A model generated the notes under the pieces. It ran no database searches. It was not told the origin of the DNA and saw only the letters and a list, made by a program, of their open reading frames with translations. From a virus: DNA of 33,700 bases. The translations under genes were made by a program, and so were the position numbers. The stretch's first letter is position 1, and each line of letters opens with the position of its first letter. Positions 7,073 through 15,292 of this stretch are shown here, one piece after another. The stretch covers positions 1-33,700 of the IMG/VR virus record IMGVR_UViG_3300010153_000043; one strand, given 5' to 3'.

Positions 7073-8086
7073 ATGGCAATTTCTAATGATTTATTGTCAT
7101 CGACGTTGTATTCCATCCGTGATGGTGAGGTCGATGAACTCTTTCAAAAAGTAGCATTTCTTGATAATGCTAAACGTTACAACGGTATTGAATATGAAGA
7201 TGGTGGTATTAAAATCCAACGTCCTCTTTCTATCGCTGAACATTCACAAATAACCGCTCTTCCTACTGGATACGAAGCTGTAAACCTTGCAGTTAAAGAT
7301 GTATTGCAACCAGCCATCTATGAATGGTCTGATTTCACTGCACCTATCGTTATCACTAAGAAAGAAGAGTTGGAAAACAAAGGCGAAAAAGCAATCGTTA
7401 AGATTGTTGAGGCTCGTATGCGTTCTGTTATGGGAATGCTAAGACGTGAGTTGAACAAACAACTTATTGCTGGGTCTTCTACTATCTTGACTACTGTTAA
7501 CACCTTGAACGGTGCAGCTGCTGGTGGTACTGGATTCCTTGAGAATGCTGCAGTTGGTGCGCAAACCAATGTTGTTGGTGGTATTAGTAAGGCAACTTAC
7601 TCAACTACAACTGGTTGGCAAAACCAACGTCAAGATGTTGGGGGTCTTTTTGGTACTTCTGGTATTCGTCAAATGCAACAAATGGCTATTCAAGCAGACA
7701 GTGTAACTCACATGGGACAAACCAATTGTGTACTTATGTCTGAAGCGTGTATGGCTAACTATCGTCGTGCTTTGTTTGACAAAGAACGGTACATTAACGA
7801 GAAAACTCTAGATTCTGGTCGTATGCAACTTGCATTCGGTGGTGCTGTAGTAGAACAAGACCTTGAACTTGGTTTCTTATACAGTGTTGGTAAGCCGGTA
7901 TCCGCTTATTTCTTAAACTTTGATGGCGTTAAACTTGTTATGCATAAAGATGCAGACTTTGCAGTTTCACCATTTGAACATATCTCTGGAACTACTGCTC
8001 GTGCAGCTCAACTGTATGTTAAAATGCAATTGATTGCCGACCATCTTGGTTCTTGTGGTATACTTATTGATGCAGACGACTACTAG
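7073..8086 (+). CDS. Major capsid protein
   Basis: The protein has 337 residues and would form the icosahedral shell. Evidence is context and character: it follows scaffold, has its own strong promoter and a following terminator, and is followed by a decoration-like gene. The N-terminus is helical and charged, the centre (about residues 110-200) is rich in Gly/Ala/Thr, and the C-terminal third is beta-rich and ends with a hydrophobic/acidic tail (GILIDADDY). This suits a HK97-fold coat protein, but I cannot confirm the fold from sequence alone. The ribosome binding site is modest (TTAGGT). Codon choice here is the most regular in the window, as expected for an abundant protein. Confidence 0.87.
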   Translation: MAISNDLLSSTLYSIRDGEVDELFQKVAFLDNAKRYNGIEYEDGGIKIQRPLSIAEHSQITALPTGYEAVNLAVKDVLQPAIYEWSDFTAPIVITKKEELENKGEKAIVKIVEARMRSVMGMLRRELNKQLIAGSSTILTTVNTLNGAAAGGTGFLENAAVGAQTNVVGGISKATYSTTTGWQNQRQDVGGLFGTSGIRQMQQMAIQADSVTHMGQTNCVLMSEACMANYRRALFDKERYINEKTLDSGRMQLAFGGAVVEQDLELGFLYSVGKPVSAYFLNFDGVKLVMHKDADFAVSPFEHISGTTARAAQLYVKMQLIADHLGSCGILIDADDY

Positions 8087-8095
8087 GAGGTTATT

Positions 8096-8575
8096 ATGGC
8101 TACTCAAAATCTTATTCAATACTTAGAAACATCTGGGTACAATGCACTTCCTGCTGGTGGGACTATTCCTGTTGGTAAAGAAGCAATGAACCGTAGGCAA
8201 ATTGAGACTTTTATTTCAGGTGCTGCTATCGCTGCTAATGATTTAGTTGCTTTGGATTTGACTGCAACTGGTTTGGGAACTCAAGGTATTACTATTGTTA
8301 AAGCAGATAAAAATGCTGACAGTACTTGTATTGCTATTGGCTTTGCTTTAGAAGGCGCTGCTGGTGCTGGTGAATACATTGATGTTACTATCGCTGGTGT
8401 ACACGAAAAAGCAAATGTTGCTGCAGCTTCTGATGCTGGCTTGCGACTTGCTGTATCAACTACTCCAGGTCAAGCAGCATTATACACTAATGCTGATACT
8501 CAAGTTATCATTGCTTATGGTATGGGACCAGATACTGCGAACGTTGGACCCGTATTTGTTGTTAAACAAATGTAA
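8096..8575 (+). CDS. Head decoration protein
   Basis: The protein has 159 residues behind a perfect AGGAGG ribosome binding site. It is rich in Ala, Gly, Val and Thr, with almost no aromatic residues and short alternating beta stretches (EYIDVTIAGVHEKANV). This is typical of DUF2190-like capsid stabilisation or decoration proteins, which bind the outside of the shell. It starts 9 bases after the capsid gene and a strong terminator follows its stop, so the two are expressed as a high-level pair. The family assignment is from general resemblance and position. Confidence 0.75.
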   Translation: MATQNLIQYLETSGYNALPAGGTIPVGKEAMNRRQIETFISGAAIAANDLVALDLTATGLGTQGITIVKADKNADSTCIAIGFALEGAAGAGEYIDVTIAGVHEKANVAAASDAGLRLAVSTTPGQAALYTNADTQVIIAYGMGPDTANVGPVFVVKQM

Positions 8576-8596
8576 TTTCTTTCATTGTTGTTTTGA

Positions 8597-8635
8597 GGGT
8601 GGGTGGTTCCGAGACATTACCACCCACCCTTTTTT
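8597..8635 (+). terminator. Strong intrinsic terminator after the decoration gene
   Basis: GGGTGGGTGGT (8597-8607) pairs perfectly with ACCACCCACCC (8619-8629) around an 11-base loop, followed by six T bases (8630-8635). It ends the capsid-decoration transcript inside the late block. Some read-through must supply the downstream tail genes, as no promoter is visible just after it. Confidence 0.92.
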
Positions 8636-8647
8636 ATTGGAGACAGT

Positions 8648-10162
8648 ATGGCTAATCTAAAAGCATTACGTGAGAAGATTAAAAACATTACTGATTACAG
8701 TCCTGAACTGCAACAGTTTAATGACCAACTGGACGAACTAATCAATGATGCGTTCTACTGTATCTGGACTATGAAACGGTGGAACTTTGCAACTGAAATA
8801 GATACCATATCGTTTCACGTTGACATTAACTCTAGAACAGACTTAGAGAACACAGCTGCTACTGATGTGTATTTGGCTATTACAAAAGGTGAACGTAAAG
8901 CCACGTTAAGTGCAGCTATAGATAGGTTAAACGACCCCGATATATGGGAGGGTCAACCTATACAAATAGATACTATGGAATATACAATTTCTAAAGTTTT
9001 ATCTATGACAGAAATACTATTGGATAGAGCCTATGAGGGTACTACGTATAACTTAGCAGCTGCATATACAAAATGGGTTATTAAGAAAAGATGGTATGAC
9101 TTACCAGAAAACTGCCTTGAACTATTGTATATGGGAAACAGAGATTACCCTTATGTAAGTGTTTCAGGTTCACAGAATCCATACGGAAAATCTACTGCTA
9201 TATTACCTCGTCGAGAAGAAGACATAGACTTGCGTGTTGACTATGCAGCGTCTTATGCAGAGGCATACATAACTGCACCAACTATTGGAATACCATCCGG
9301 TGAAACTTTAACACTAGACAAAACTACCACTACTGGTAACTTTCCAGTAAATAAAACCTATGAGTTTTGTTGGGCATTCGTAAAAGACGGTAAAGTAGGT
9401 CCATTATCTGACCCACAAACTATTAAGATAACTGATGAAAACAAAGGTGTATCTATTAAGTTTACTGGTTGGGACGATGAAGTAATACAAGCAGATACTT
9501 ATAATAGTAATGACTTGGTAGCCACACAGTGGGAGGGTTACAGAAAGGTAGTGTTTTGGAATAAAAACTTTAATGCTACTACTGCTGAACGCAAAGGGTT
9601 ACCGTGTTGGTTATCAGTTATTACTGGTGGCGCACCAGCTGCTCGTAACACCCAAGCATACCTTAAACCATTAGTAGCGCAAGATACTGCTAATAGCGTA
9701 GAGATTCTATATGTTGAACAGTTAGATAACGGTAATAAACGATACATTGAGATTGATGGTATTCACCAACAGATACGACCATATCCTAGAGTTAATGGAT
9801 TTGACTTTGAAGTAGTACAAGTAAAAAATGGTGCTGGTGCTATTACAACTTACCACGATTATGTAAGACAAGGTATTATTCGGTATCTAGTAAAACCACA
9901 AGACGTATTGTTAGGAACAGATGTGCCTAAGATGCCATTCGAGTTTCACCAACTTATTGTATACAAAGCCCTAGAGGATATATACTTAAAACTTGGACAA
10001 CAAGGGTTGGCTACAACATACGAACGCAAGTATATGAAAGAGATTAACGGACTTGCAAAACGATATGTAGATAAGATTGACCAACGGGTTAGAAGAGGTC
10101 AGTTTCACGCTGGCTCAGGAAGACCTACATACGACGGTGCTTCTTTAAGGAGATTGTCGTGA
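8648..10162 (+). CDS. Head-tail adaptor-like virion protein
   Basis: I use the ATG at 8648 because GGAG lies just upstream; an in-frame extension to 8603 would run through the terminator. The protein has 504 residues. The first 60 (MANLKALREKI, then helices with NDQLDELINDAFYCIW) resemble the helical core of head-tail adaptor proteins that bind below the portal. The remaining 440 residues are mixed, with beta-rich segments; a long insertion at about residues 200-330 is Thr/Asp-rich. The C-terminus is basic and helical. It overlaps the next gene by four bases. The adaptor role is likely from position and the N-terminal pattern, but the protein is much longer than simple adaptors and may also form part of the short tail. 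Confidence 0.65.
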   Translation: MANLKALREKIKNITDYSPELQQFNDQLDELINDAFYCIWTMKRWNFATEIDTISFHVDINSRTDLENTAATDVYLAITKGERKATLSAAIDRLNDPDIWEGQPIQIDTMEYTISKVLSMTEILLDRAYEGTTYNLAAAYTKWVIKKRWYDLPENCLELLYMGNRDYPYVSVSGSQNPYGKSTAILPRREEDIDLRVDYAASYAEAYITAPTIGIPSGETLTLDKTTTTGNFPVNKTYEFCWAFVKDGKVGPLSDPQTIKITDENKGVSIKFTGWDDEVIQADTYNSNDLVATQWEGYRKVVFWNKNFNATTAERKGLPCWLSVITGGAPAARNTQAYLKPLVAQDTANSVEILYVEQLDNGNKRYIEIDGIHQQIRPYPRVNGFDFEVVQVKNGAGAITTYHDYVRQGIIRYLVKPQDVLLGTDVPKMPFEFHQLIVYKALEDIYLKLGQQGLATTYERKYMKEINGLAKRYVDKIDQRVRRGQFHAGSGRPTYDGASLRRLS

Positions 10163-12351
10163 AGTCTCAGCGGTTGAAACAATTTGTCCAACTTGGTGGT
10201 ATAAATAGAATACTAACACCAAAGATAGGTGATGCAGAGACAGTTTTAAATTGTCGAATGTCTGTCGAGGGTGGCTGGATGGGTAACGTTGGGTTTCAAT
10301 CCTGGTGGAGAAATCCGTCGTCGTGGACTGTATCTGAAACCACACTACAAAAATACTTTGAAAAGAAAGTAGACAGTTGCTATCAGTGGAAAAGACAAGG
10401 CTCAAACGATGTATACACGTTTGTAGAACAGAATGGAGTGTTATATTATGTTTTGGGGAATAAAGGGCAAGGTACGACATACACAGGTGCGTTTTATGAA
10501 AATGACATTGTTGTGGTTGATAGTGATAGGTACATTCCCAAGTTGGGTGATACTGGCAGTCAGTATGTCAATCTGGGAAGACACCTTTTAATAATTAATG
10601 GACGCGACCGCGCAATATTGTTTAGTGGTGATAGATTGTTTAGAGACTTTGGGTTTGCGCTAGGTAGTCCAACAGTTTCTCCATACGATATAGACCCTGA
10701 ATACTTTAATAATAAAGTACTAAGTGCAACAGCTATAGCATTTAACAAATCAACTGTGTTTGGATTAGGTGGTGTAACAGAAAACGAACGATATGTTTAT
10801 CAATACAAAATGACAACTATTAGTGACCTAGGAGCAGAATCACCACTATCAGGAGAGCAAGAAGTATCGTGGACTATACCTAATGCACAAGACAAAAGAT
10901 ACGGTGTTGCATTGGACTTACCTTTGGGTGATGTTGGTACTGTTGCTAGGCGTATATATAGAACTAAAGAGATTAACTCTAGCGGTGGACTGTTTTACTT
11001 TGTAACTCAAATAGACGAAAACTCTAGTCGATTCTACATAGATACTATGCCAGACAAGTACTTAGTTGATGAATCTCCTAGGTCTACAGCAAGTACAAGT
11101 ATTAATACAAACTTTCGAGTAGGAGAAAACTGGGATAATAGATTGTGGTTAGCAGAGGGTACTCGCATAATCTATAGTGACAGTGGTATATTTGAACAGT
11201 TTGGAGCAACAAACTACTTTGAATTAGGAACCTTTCAAGGTGGCGACATTATTCAATTGCAGTCATTCTATAACAGTCTTATTGTGTTTCGAGAATCTGC
11301 TATTAACATTATAAGTTTTAATAACAATGGGTTCAACATATCTACAGTTACTAACACTATTGGTACTACTGCTCCTAATAGTATTGTTGTTATTCCACAG
11401 TTAGGTATCATCTTTATGAATGAACAAGGTGTTTACATACTAACTGGTGGTCTTAACGGTGGTGCTAGTCTTAAAGTGCAAAAGATTAGTTTTGGTATTG
11501 ATGACTTATTAAACCGTGTCAATACATCTATGATACACAAAACTATAGCAGCTTATAGTCCAGTAGAACGTGAGGTGTGGATACACTTTCCATCGGATGA
11601 TAGCGTTATACCAGATACCGGTATTGTGTTTCATTCAATGACTGGTACACCTTTTTGGTCTATAAGAACAGCGTTTGCCAATGTAGACAAAGCATACTGG
11701 TCTGCACTAACAACAACTATAGATGGTTTATTCTTATTGGGCAATGCACCTGAATGGACTATTACAGCCGGACAAACAACAAAGAAGTTTGGTCCATTGC
11801 AAGTAATGACAAATTCTAATAACTGGGGACAGTCTTGTACGATTGACTCTATTGGTAGTGGTAATGCTGTACTTACTATTACAGACACTACTAATCCAGG
11901 ACATACGTGGGAATCAGAGTGGTATGGGTTTGCACAAAACAGTGTAAAAGTAAGATTCTACAGTGTTGAACTTAGGCTGATGTCTTATGGAGACAACTCG
12001 TTTGAGTTCTTTTATAGTACTGATTATTCATACACTGAGAATGTTACAACTGCACAAAAGCAAGCAAGGTCGGAAACTGTATTCACTGTAAATGAGGATG
12101 CGGTGTTTGGGGCAGCTGATGCTACGGTGACAAAGGTTCCATTTACAGTGAATAGCAGTTATATAGCCGATGGGCGGTTAATAACCCTACGGTATGATGT
12201 GAACACACAACTATGTGACCAGTTTAAGTTTGGGATTCGGACAACAAACGATACTCAGTGGCACTTGTTATCTATGAATCTACTCTCTGACGCACAGGCT
12301 TTACCATCATTGAATCAAGCCACACGTCTACAGAAAGGGCAAGCAAGATGA
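10159..12351 (+). CDS. Tail nozzle or stabilisation-like protein
   Basis: The protein has 730 residues and starts at GTG (10159) with GGAG 8 bases upstream, overlapping the previous stop. It is beta-rich throughout with repeated short hydrophobic-Gly-Asn segments, for example LLIINGRDRAILFSGDRLF near residue 143. This is the character of the propeller-like tail proteins that form the end of short tails (P22 gp10 or T7 gp12 type). I see no diagnostic motif, so the name is by position (after the adaptor) and beta character. The stop overlaps the next ATG (ATGA). Confidence 0.6.
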   Translation: MKSQRLKQFVQLGGINRILTPKIGDAETVLNCRMSVEGGWMGNVGFQSWWRNPSSWTVSETTLQKYFEKKVDSCYQWKRQGSNDVYTFVEQNGVLYYVLGNKGQGTTYTGAFYENDIVVVDSDRYIPKLGDTGSQYVNLGRHLLIINGRDRAILFSGDRLFRDFGFALGSPTVSPYDIDPEYFNNKVLSATAIAFNKSTVFGLGGVTENERYVYQYKMTTISDLGAESPLSGEQEVSWTIPNAQDKRYGVALDLPLGDVGTVARRIYRTKEINSSGGLFYFVTQIDENSSRFYIDTMPDKYLVDESPRSTASTSINTNFRVGENWDNRLWLAEGTRIIYSDSGIFEQFGATNYFELGTFQGGDIIQLQSFYNSLIVFRESAINIISFNNNGFNISTVTNTIGTTAPNSIVVIPQLGIIFMNEQGVYILTGGLNGGASLKVQKISFGIDDLLNRVNTSMIHKTIAAYSPVEREVWIHFPSDDSVIPDTGIVFHSMTGTPFWSIRTAFANVDKAYWSALTTTIDGLFLLGNAPEWTITAGQTTKKFGPLQVMTNSNNWGQSCTIDSIGSGNAVLTITDTTNPGHTWESEWYGFAQNSVKVRFYSVELRLMSYGDNSFEFFYSTDYSYTENVTTAQKQARSETVFTVNEDAVFGAADATVTKVPFTVNSSYIADGRLITLRYDVNTQLCDQFKFGIRTTNDTQWHLLSMNLLSDAQALPSLNQATRLQKGQAR

Positions 12352-13103
12352 AAGTATATACGCAACAAGGGCAAAAGAGGTTTGACCAAGTTAAACCAGA
12401 AAGCATTAACGATAACACTCAAGCAGTGGTTAGTGTATACAATGGACGTATTGATGGTCAAAACTTACCTATTGATACAATAGACAAATTAAAGTTTGCA
12501 CCCTCTGCATTAACTAGCACTTCGACAGTAAAAGCATTTGGCTTTAAATGGAGTGGGCAAACACAAGATTATTATTTTGTAAGACGTTGGAATACATATG
12601 AGGGTAGTTTAAGTGTACACAATGCATTGTATTCTGTAGACTTGGATAACAGTAACTGGTCTAGTGGTTGGAACAACTTACAAGACGTTGCTACGACTGG
12701 TGGTGTAACAGACACTTTTAGTGATTTATTTTTAGAGTTTACGGCAACCTCAGGAACTTTATCAGGATGTTTTGATATAAACTTTAGACACGGTCTAGAT
12801 GTTATAGACGATGGGTCTGGAGGTTATCTTGCATTTTCTACTAAATGGTGGACTCGATGGGGTTTGTTTTGTAATGATATATTAATAGCCGAAACTGGAA
12901 AAGTGTATCCACGATTAGAGAATTTATGTGTTCCTTTTCATTTGTTTATAGGTAGTCAAAATGTAAGACTAGAACTAAAATATCAAACTGTAAACACTGG
13001 AGCAGAAGATGCTGTCAGTTCTGGCGCTGGGGTCGCAGTATCTACTAAATCAAGGCTTGAATTATATGGTGCTTCTATATGGGCTTGTAATACAAAGAGG
13101 TAA
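12348..13103 (+). CDS. Appended virion protein, first of three
   Basis: The protein has 251 residues. A short N-terminal segment (residues 1-45, with NGRIDGQNLPIDTIDKLKF) precedes a beta-rich domain with many Trp and Tyr residues. The following two genes have the same plan: a short N-terminal segment likely used to attach to the particle, then a compact beta domain of 150-200 residues. It is translationally coupled to the nozzle gene by a 4-base overlap. I do not recognise a family. A role as a head or tail surface projection or receptor-binding piece is inferred from position and composition. Confidence 0.75.
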   Translation: MKVYTQQGQKRFDQVKPESINDNTQAVVSVYNGRIDGQNLPIDTIDKLKFAPSALTSTSTVKAFGFKWSGQTQDYYFVRRWNTYEGSLSVHNALYSVDLDNSNWSSGWNNLQDVATTGGVTDTFSDLFLEFTATSGTLSGCFDINFRHGLDVIDDGSGGYLAFSTKWWTRWGLFCNDILIAETGKVYPRLENLCVPFHLFIGSQNVRLELKYQTVNTGAEDAVSSGAGVAVSTKSRLELYGASIWACNTKR

Positions 13104-13105
13104 TA

Positions 13106-13774
13106 ATGAGCAAGATAGGAAATCAATATTTAGACGGTGGATTAGTACCAACAGCTGCTCAGTTGAATGCTGTATATGATGCAGTTGCAGCTGATACTAT
13201 AAACAATGATAATGTTGAAACAGACTGTGCAAACCGTATGCATTTTAGTAATACATCTGCTAATAGAATTCACCAGTTATCTACTTTTGATTATGATGGT
13301 ACAGCTGATTGGGCAACTACTAGTACTGCTTGGACAACTATTGAAAATGTAGCCGGAACTCCAAGTAAAGTTGAGCCTAATTATACTGCGCACGGACAAA
13401 TATTAATACGTGTTCAAGCAAGTGGGTTAGTAACTGGTTTAGATTTAACTGCTGCTAAAGATGGTGATGGTTCTTTTGTACAAACAGCATATAACACTTA
13501 TGCATTTAGACTATTCGCAACACTAAACAGTGGTTCAACAACAGTTGATATAGCAAACTGTACATATAGTTTTACACCAAAAGCTGCAATTACTACTGAA
13601 AATGTAGGTATGGTAGATAAAATTATGTATAGGTCTTTTGCCTTTAGTGGATTAGCGACAATAGGTGCTGGTGTTACATTAGACAAAGTTGAACTAATGG
13701 CTTGTGTTGGTCAAAGTGGTAATACTTTAAGAGTTCAACATAATCACATACAACTTATTGTGGTGGAGAACTAA
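13106..13774 (+). CDS. Appended virion protein, second of three
   Basis: The protein has 222 residues starting MSKIGNQYLDGGLVPTAAQL. The N-terminal 40 residues are helical and Asn/Asp-rich, and the rest is beta-rich with Thr/Val/Ala. It starts 2 bases after the previous stop and shares one base with the next start (TAATG). Its layout matches its neighbours on both sides. No family is recognised. Likely a trimeric or multimeric surface protein of the particle; this is inferred. Confidence 0.75.
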   Translation: MSKIGNQYLDGGLVPTAAQLNAVYDAVAADTINNDNVETDCANRMHFSNTSANRIHQLSTFDYDGTADWATTSTAWTTIENVAGTPSKVEPNYTAHGQILIRVQASGLVTGLDLTAAKDGDGSFVQTAYNTYAFRLFATLNSGSTTVDIANCTYSFTPKAAITTENVGMVDKIMYRSFAFSGLATIGAGVTLDKVELMACVGQSGNTLRVQHNHIQLIVVEN

Positions 13775-14490
13775 TGGCTTTTGTAAAACCATATACATAC
13801 GTTAATGGTAACGTATTAAATGCAACAGACCAAGAGTCAAACGAACTAGCATTACAAATACACGTTAATCAACAAATAGTGTCTGCTGATGTGGCTAATG
13901 ATTCTGTAGTTGGTGAAAGCATTGCACCACCTCGATTGATTAATGCAGTTTACACAGCAGACTTTGTAACCAAAACTATACAAGGTGTAAGTAAGTTGCT
14001 TAGTATGCACGACTTTGCATACTTTAGTTCTACTACTAAAGGTAAGAATCAAACGTCTACTACTGTAGAGGATTACCAAAGTTTAAATACTACAGGAGCA
14101 GAAGTATTTATACCAGTAGACAGTACAACAGTAATGATAACTATTTATTTTAAAGCAGTTGGTGATGCAAACTCTGCTAAACAAACAAACCAACGGAATC
14201 CTGGTCCTGGATTATGGGATAATAGATTTGAACTTTTATATGAAAAAGACGGTAGAATCACATCGTATGATGGAACACGTAACTATGTGTTTGAAGATTC
14301 GAATGCAGTTAGCATTGGTGCATTGAATCCAGGTGCAAATTATACGGCTTGTGGACACCGGAGCATTATGATTACTCGTATGCTAACATTAGATAAAGGT
14401 AGGTATAAATTTAGTGTTGCTGTTAATCCAAAGGTTGAAAAGGGTAACATTAACTGTCAATCATTTTTAATAGAAACTTTCCACGTATAG
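13774..14490 (+). CDS. Appended virion protein, third of three
   Basis: The protein has 238 residues starting MAFVKPYTYVNGNVLNATDQ. An N-terminal helix-like segment with alternating Asn/Asp/Ser is followed by a beta domain that contains an NPGPGLWDNRFELLYE stretch. A GGAGAA ribosome binding site lies inside the end of the previous gene. It has the same architecture as the two genes before it. Function is not recognised; a structural or receptor-binding role is inferred from place. Confidence 0.75.
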   Translation: MAFVKPYTYVNGNVLNATDQESNELALQIHVNQQIVSADVANDSVVGESIAPPRLINAVYTADFVTKTIQGVSKLLSMHDFAYFSSTTKGKNQTSTTVEDYQSLNTTGAEVFIPVDSTTVMITIYFKAVGDANSAKQTNQRNPGPGLWDNRFELLYEKDGRITSYDGTRNYVFEDSNAVSIGALNPGANYTACGHRSIMITRMLTLDKGRYKFSVAVNPKVEKGNINCQSFLIETFHV

Positions 14491-14497
14491 GTGATAT

Positions 14498-15283
14498 ATG
14501 GCTTTAGGAGCATTAGGAACAGCAGCGTTAATTTCTGGTGGAGCAACACTTGTTGGTAATTTGCCAAGGATTATTCCAAGCAAGTATGAACGTGAACAAA
14601 ATAAACGTCTTAAAGAACTTGAACGTAGACAAGAAATGGGTTTGTTGGGTCTAACTGAAAGACAAGAACAACAAATGCAAACACAGTTTACTAACACTAG
14701 GGACCAAGCACAACGTAGACAAGATGCAGAAATGCGACGGTTGTCTACACCAACAGCACAACCTGGTCAACAAATGCTAGGCGCACAAATGTCTATGGAT
14801 AATAGACAACGTTTGGAAGCAGACATAGCCAGTCAAATACTTGGCATTGACCTTAAACGACAAGCAGAACAAGAGGCTGATATAGAGGCTTTAAGAGCAG
14901 GGCAAGCCCAAGTGCGTAAAGACAGAACAACTGCACTTGTAGAGCCTTTTACTTCTGCTGGAGAGGCATATATTAAAGGGCAAACGTTGGAAAGACTTAT
15001 AGGGCAAATGCCTGAAGAAGACAAAGATATGTTTATAAGAGAAGACTTTGCAAAAAGAATGACACCACAAGAACAACCTATTAATCAAAGTGTTGTTCAA
15101 CAACTATCACAGGCACAAGGCAATCCAGCTATGCAAGACCAAATTTTAAGTCAATTAATTCCAGACCCTAAAGAACGAGCAATAATTTTGATGAATTTAC
15201 AAAGTATGAATTCACCAGGTATAGGTCTGCCACCACACCAAGGAAATACTACGCAACAATTTATGTTTGATTCATTGTATTAA
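14498..15283 (+). CDS. Ejection-type internal protein with hydrophobic N-terminus
   Basis: The protein has 261 residues. Residues 2-22 (MALGALGTAALISGGATLVG) are a Gly/Ala-rich hydrophobic segment that could enter a membrane. Residues 28-150 are highly charged, Gln/Arg/Glu-rich and probably coiled coil; the C-terminus is Pro/Gln-rich. Short-tailed phages commonly carry a set of one small and two larger proteins in the head that are ejected first and build a channel through the envelope (T7 gp14/15/16, P22 gp7/20/16). This gene and the next two have that size pattern. The role is an inference from architecture and order. Confidence 0.7.
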   Translation: MALGALGTAALISGGATLVGNLPRIIPSKYEREQNKRLKELERRQEMGLLGLTERQEQQMQTQFTNTRDQAQRRQDAEMRRLSTPTAQPGQQMLGAQMSMDNRQRLEADIASQILGIDLKRQAEQEADIEALRAGQAQVRKDRTTALVEPFTSAGEAYIKGQTLERLIGQMPEEDKDMFIREDFAKRMTPQEQPINQSVVQQLSQAQGNPAMQDQILSQLIPDPKERAIILMNLQSMNSPGIGLPPHQGNTTQQFMFDSLY

Positions 15284-15292
15284 GGAAGTAAA

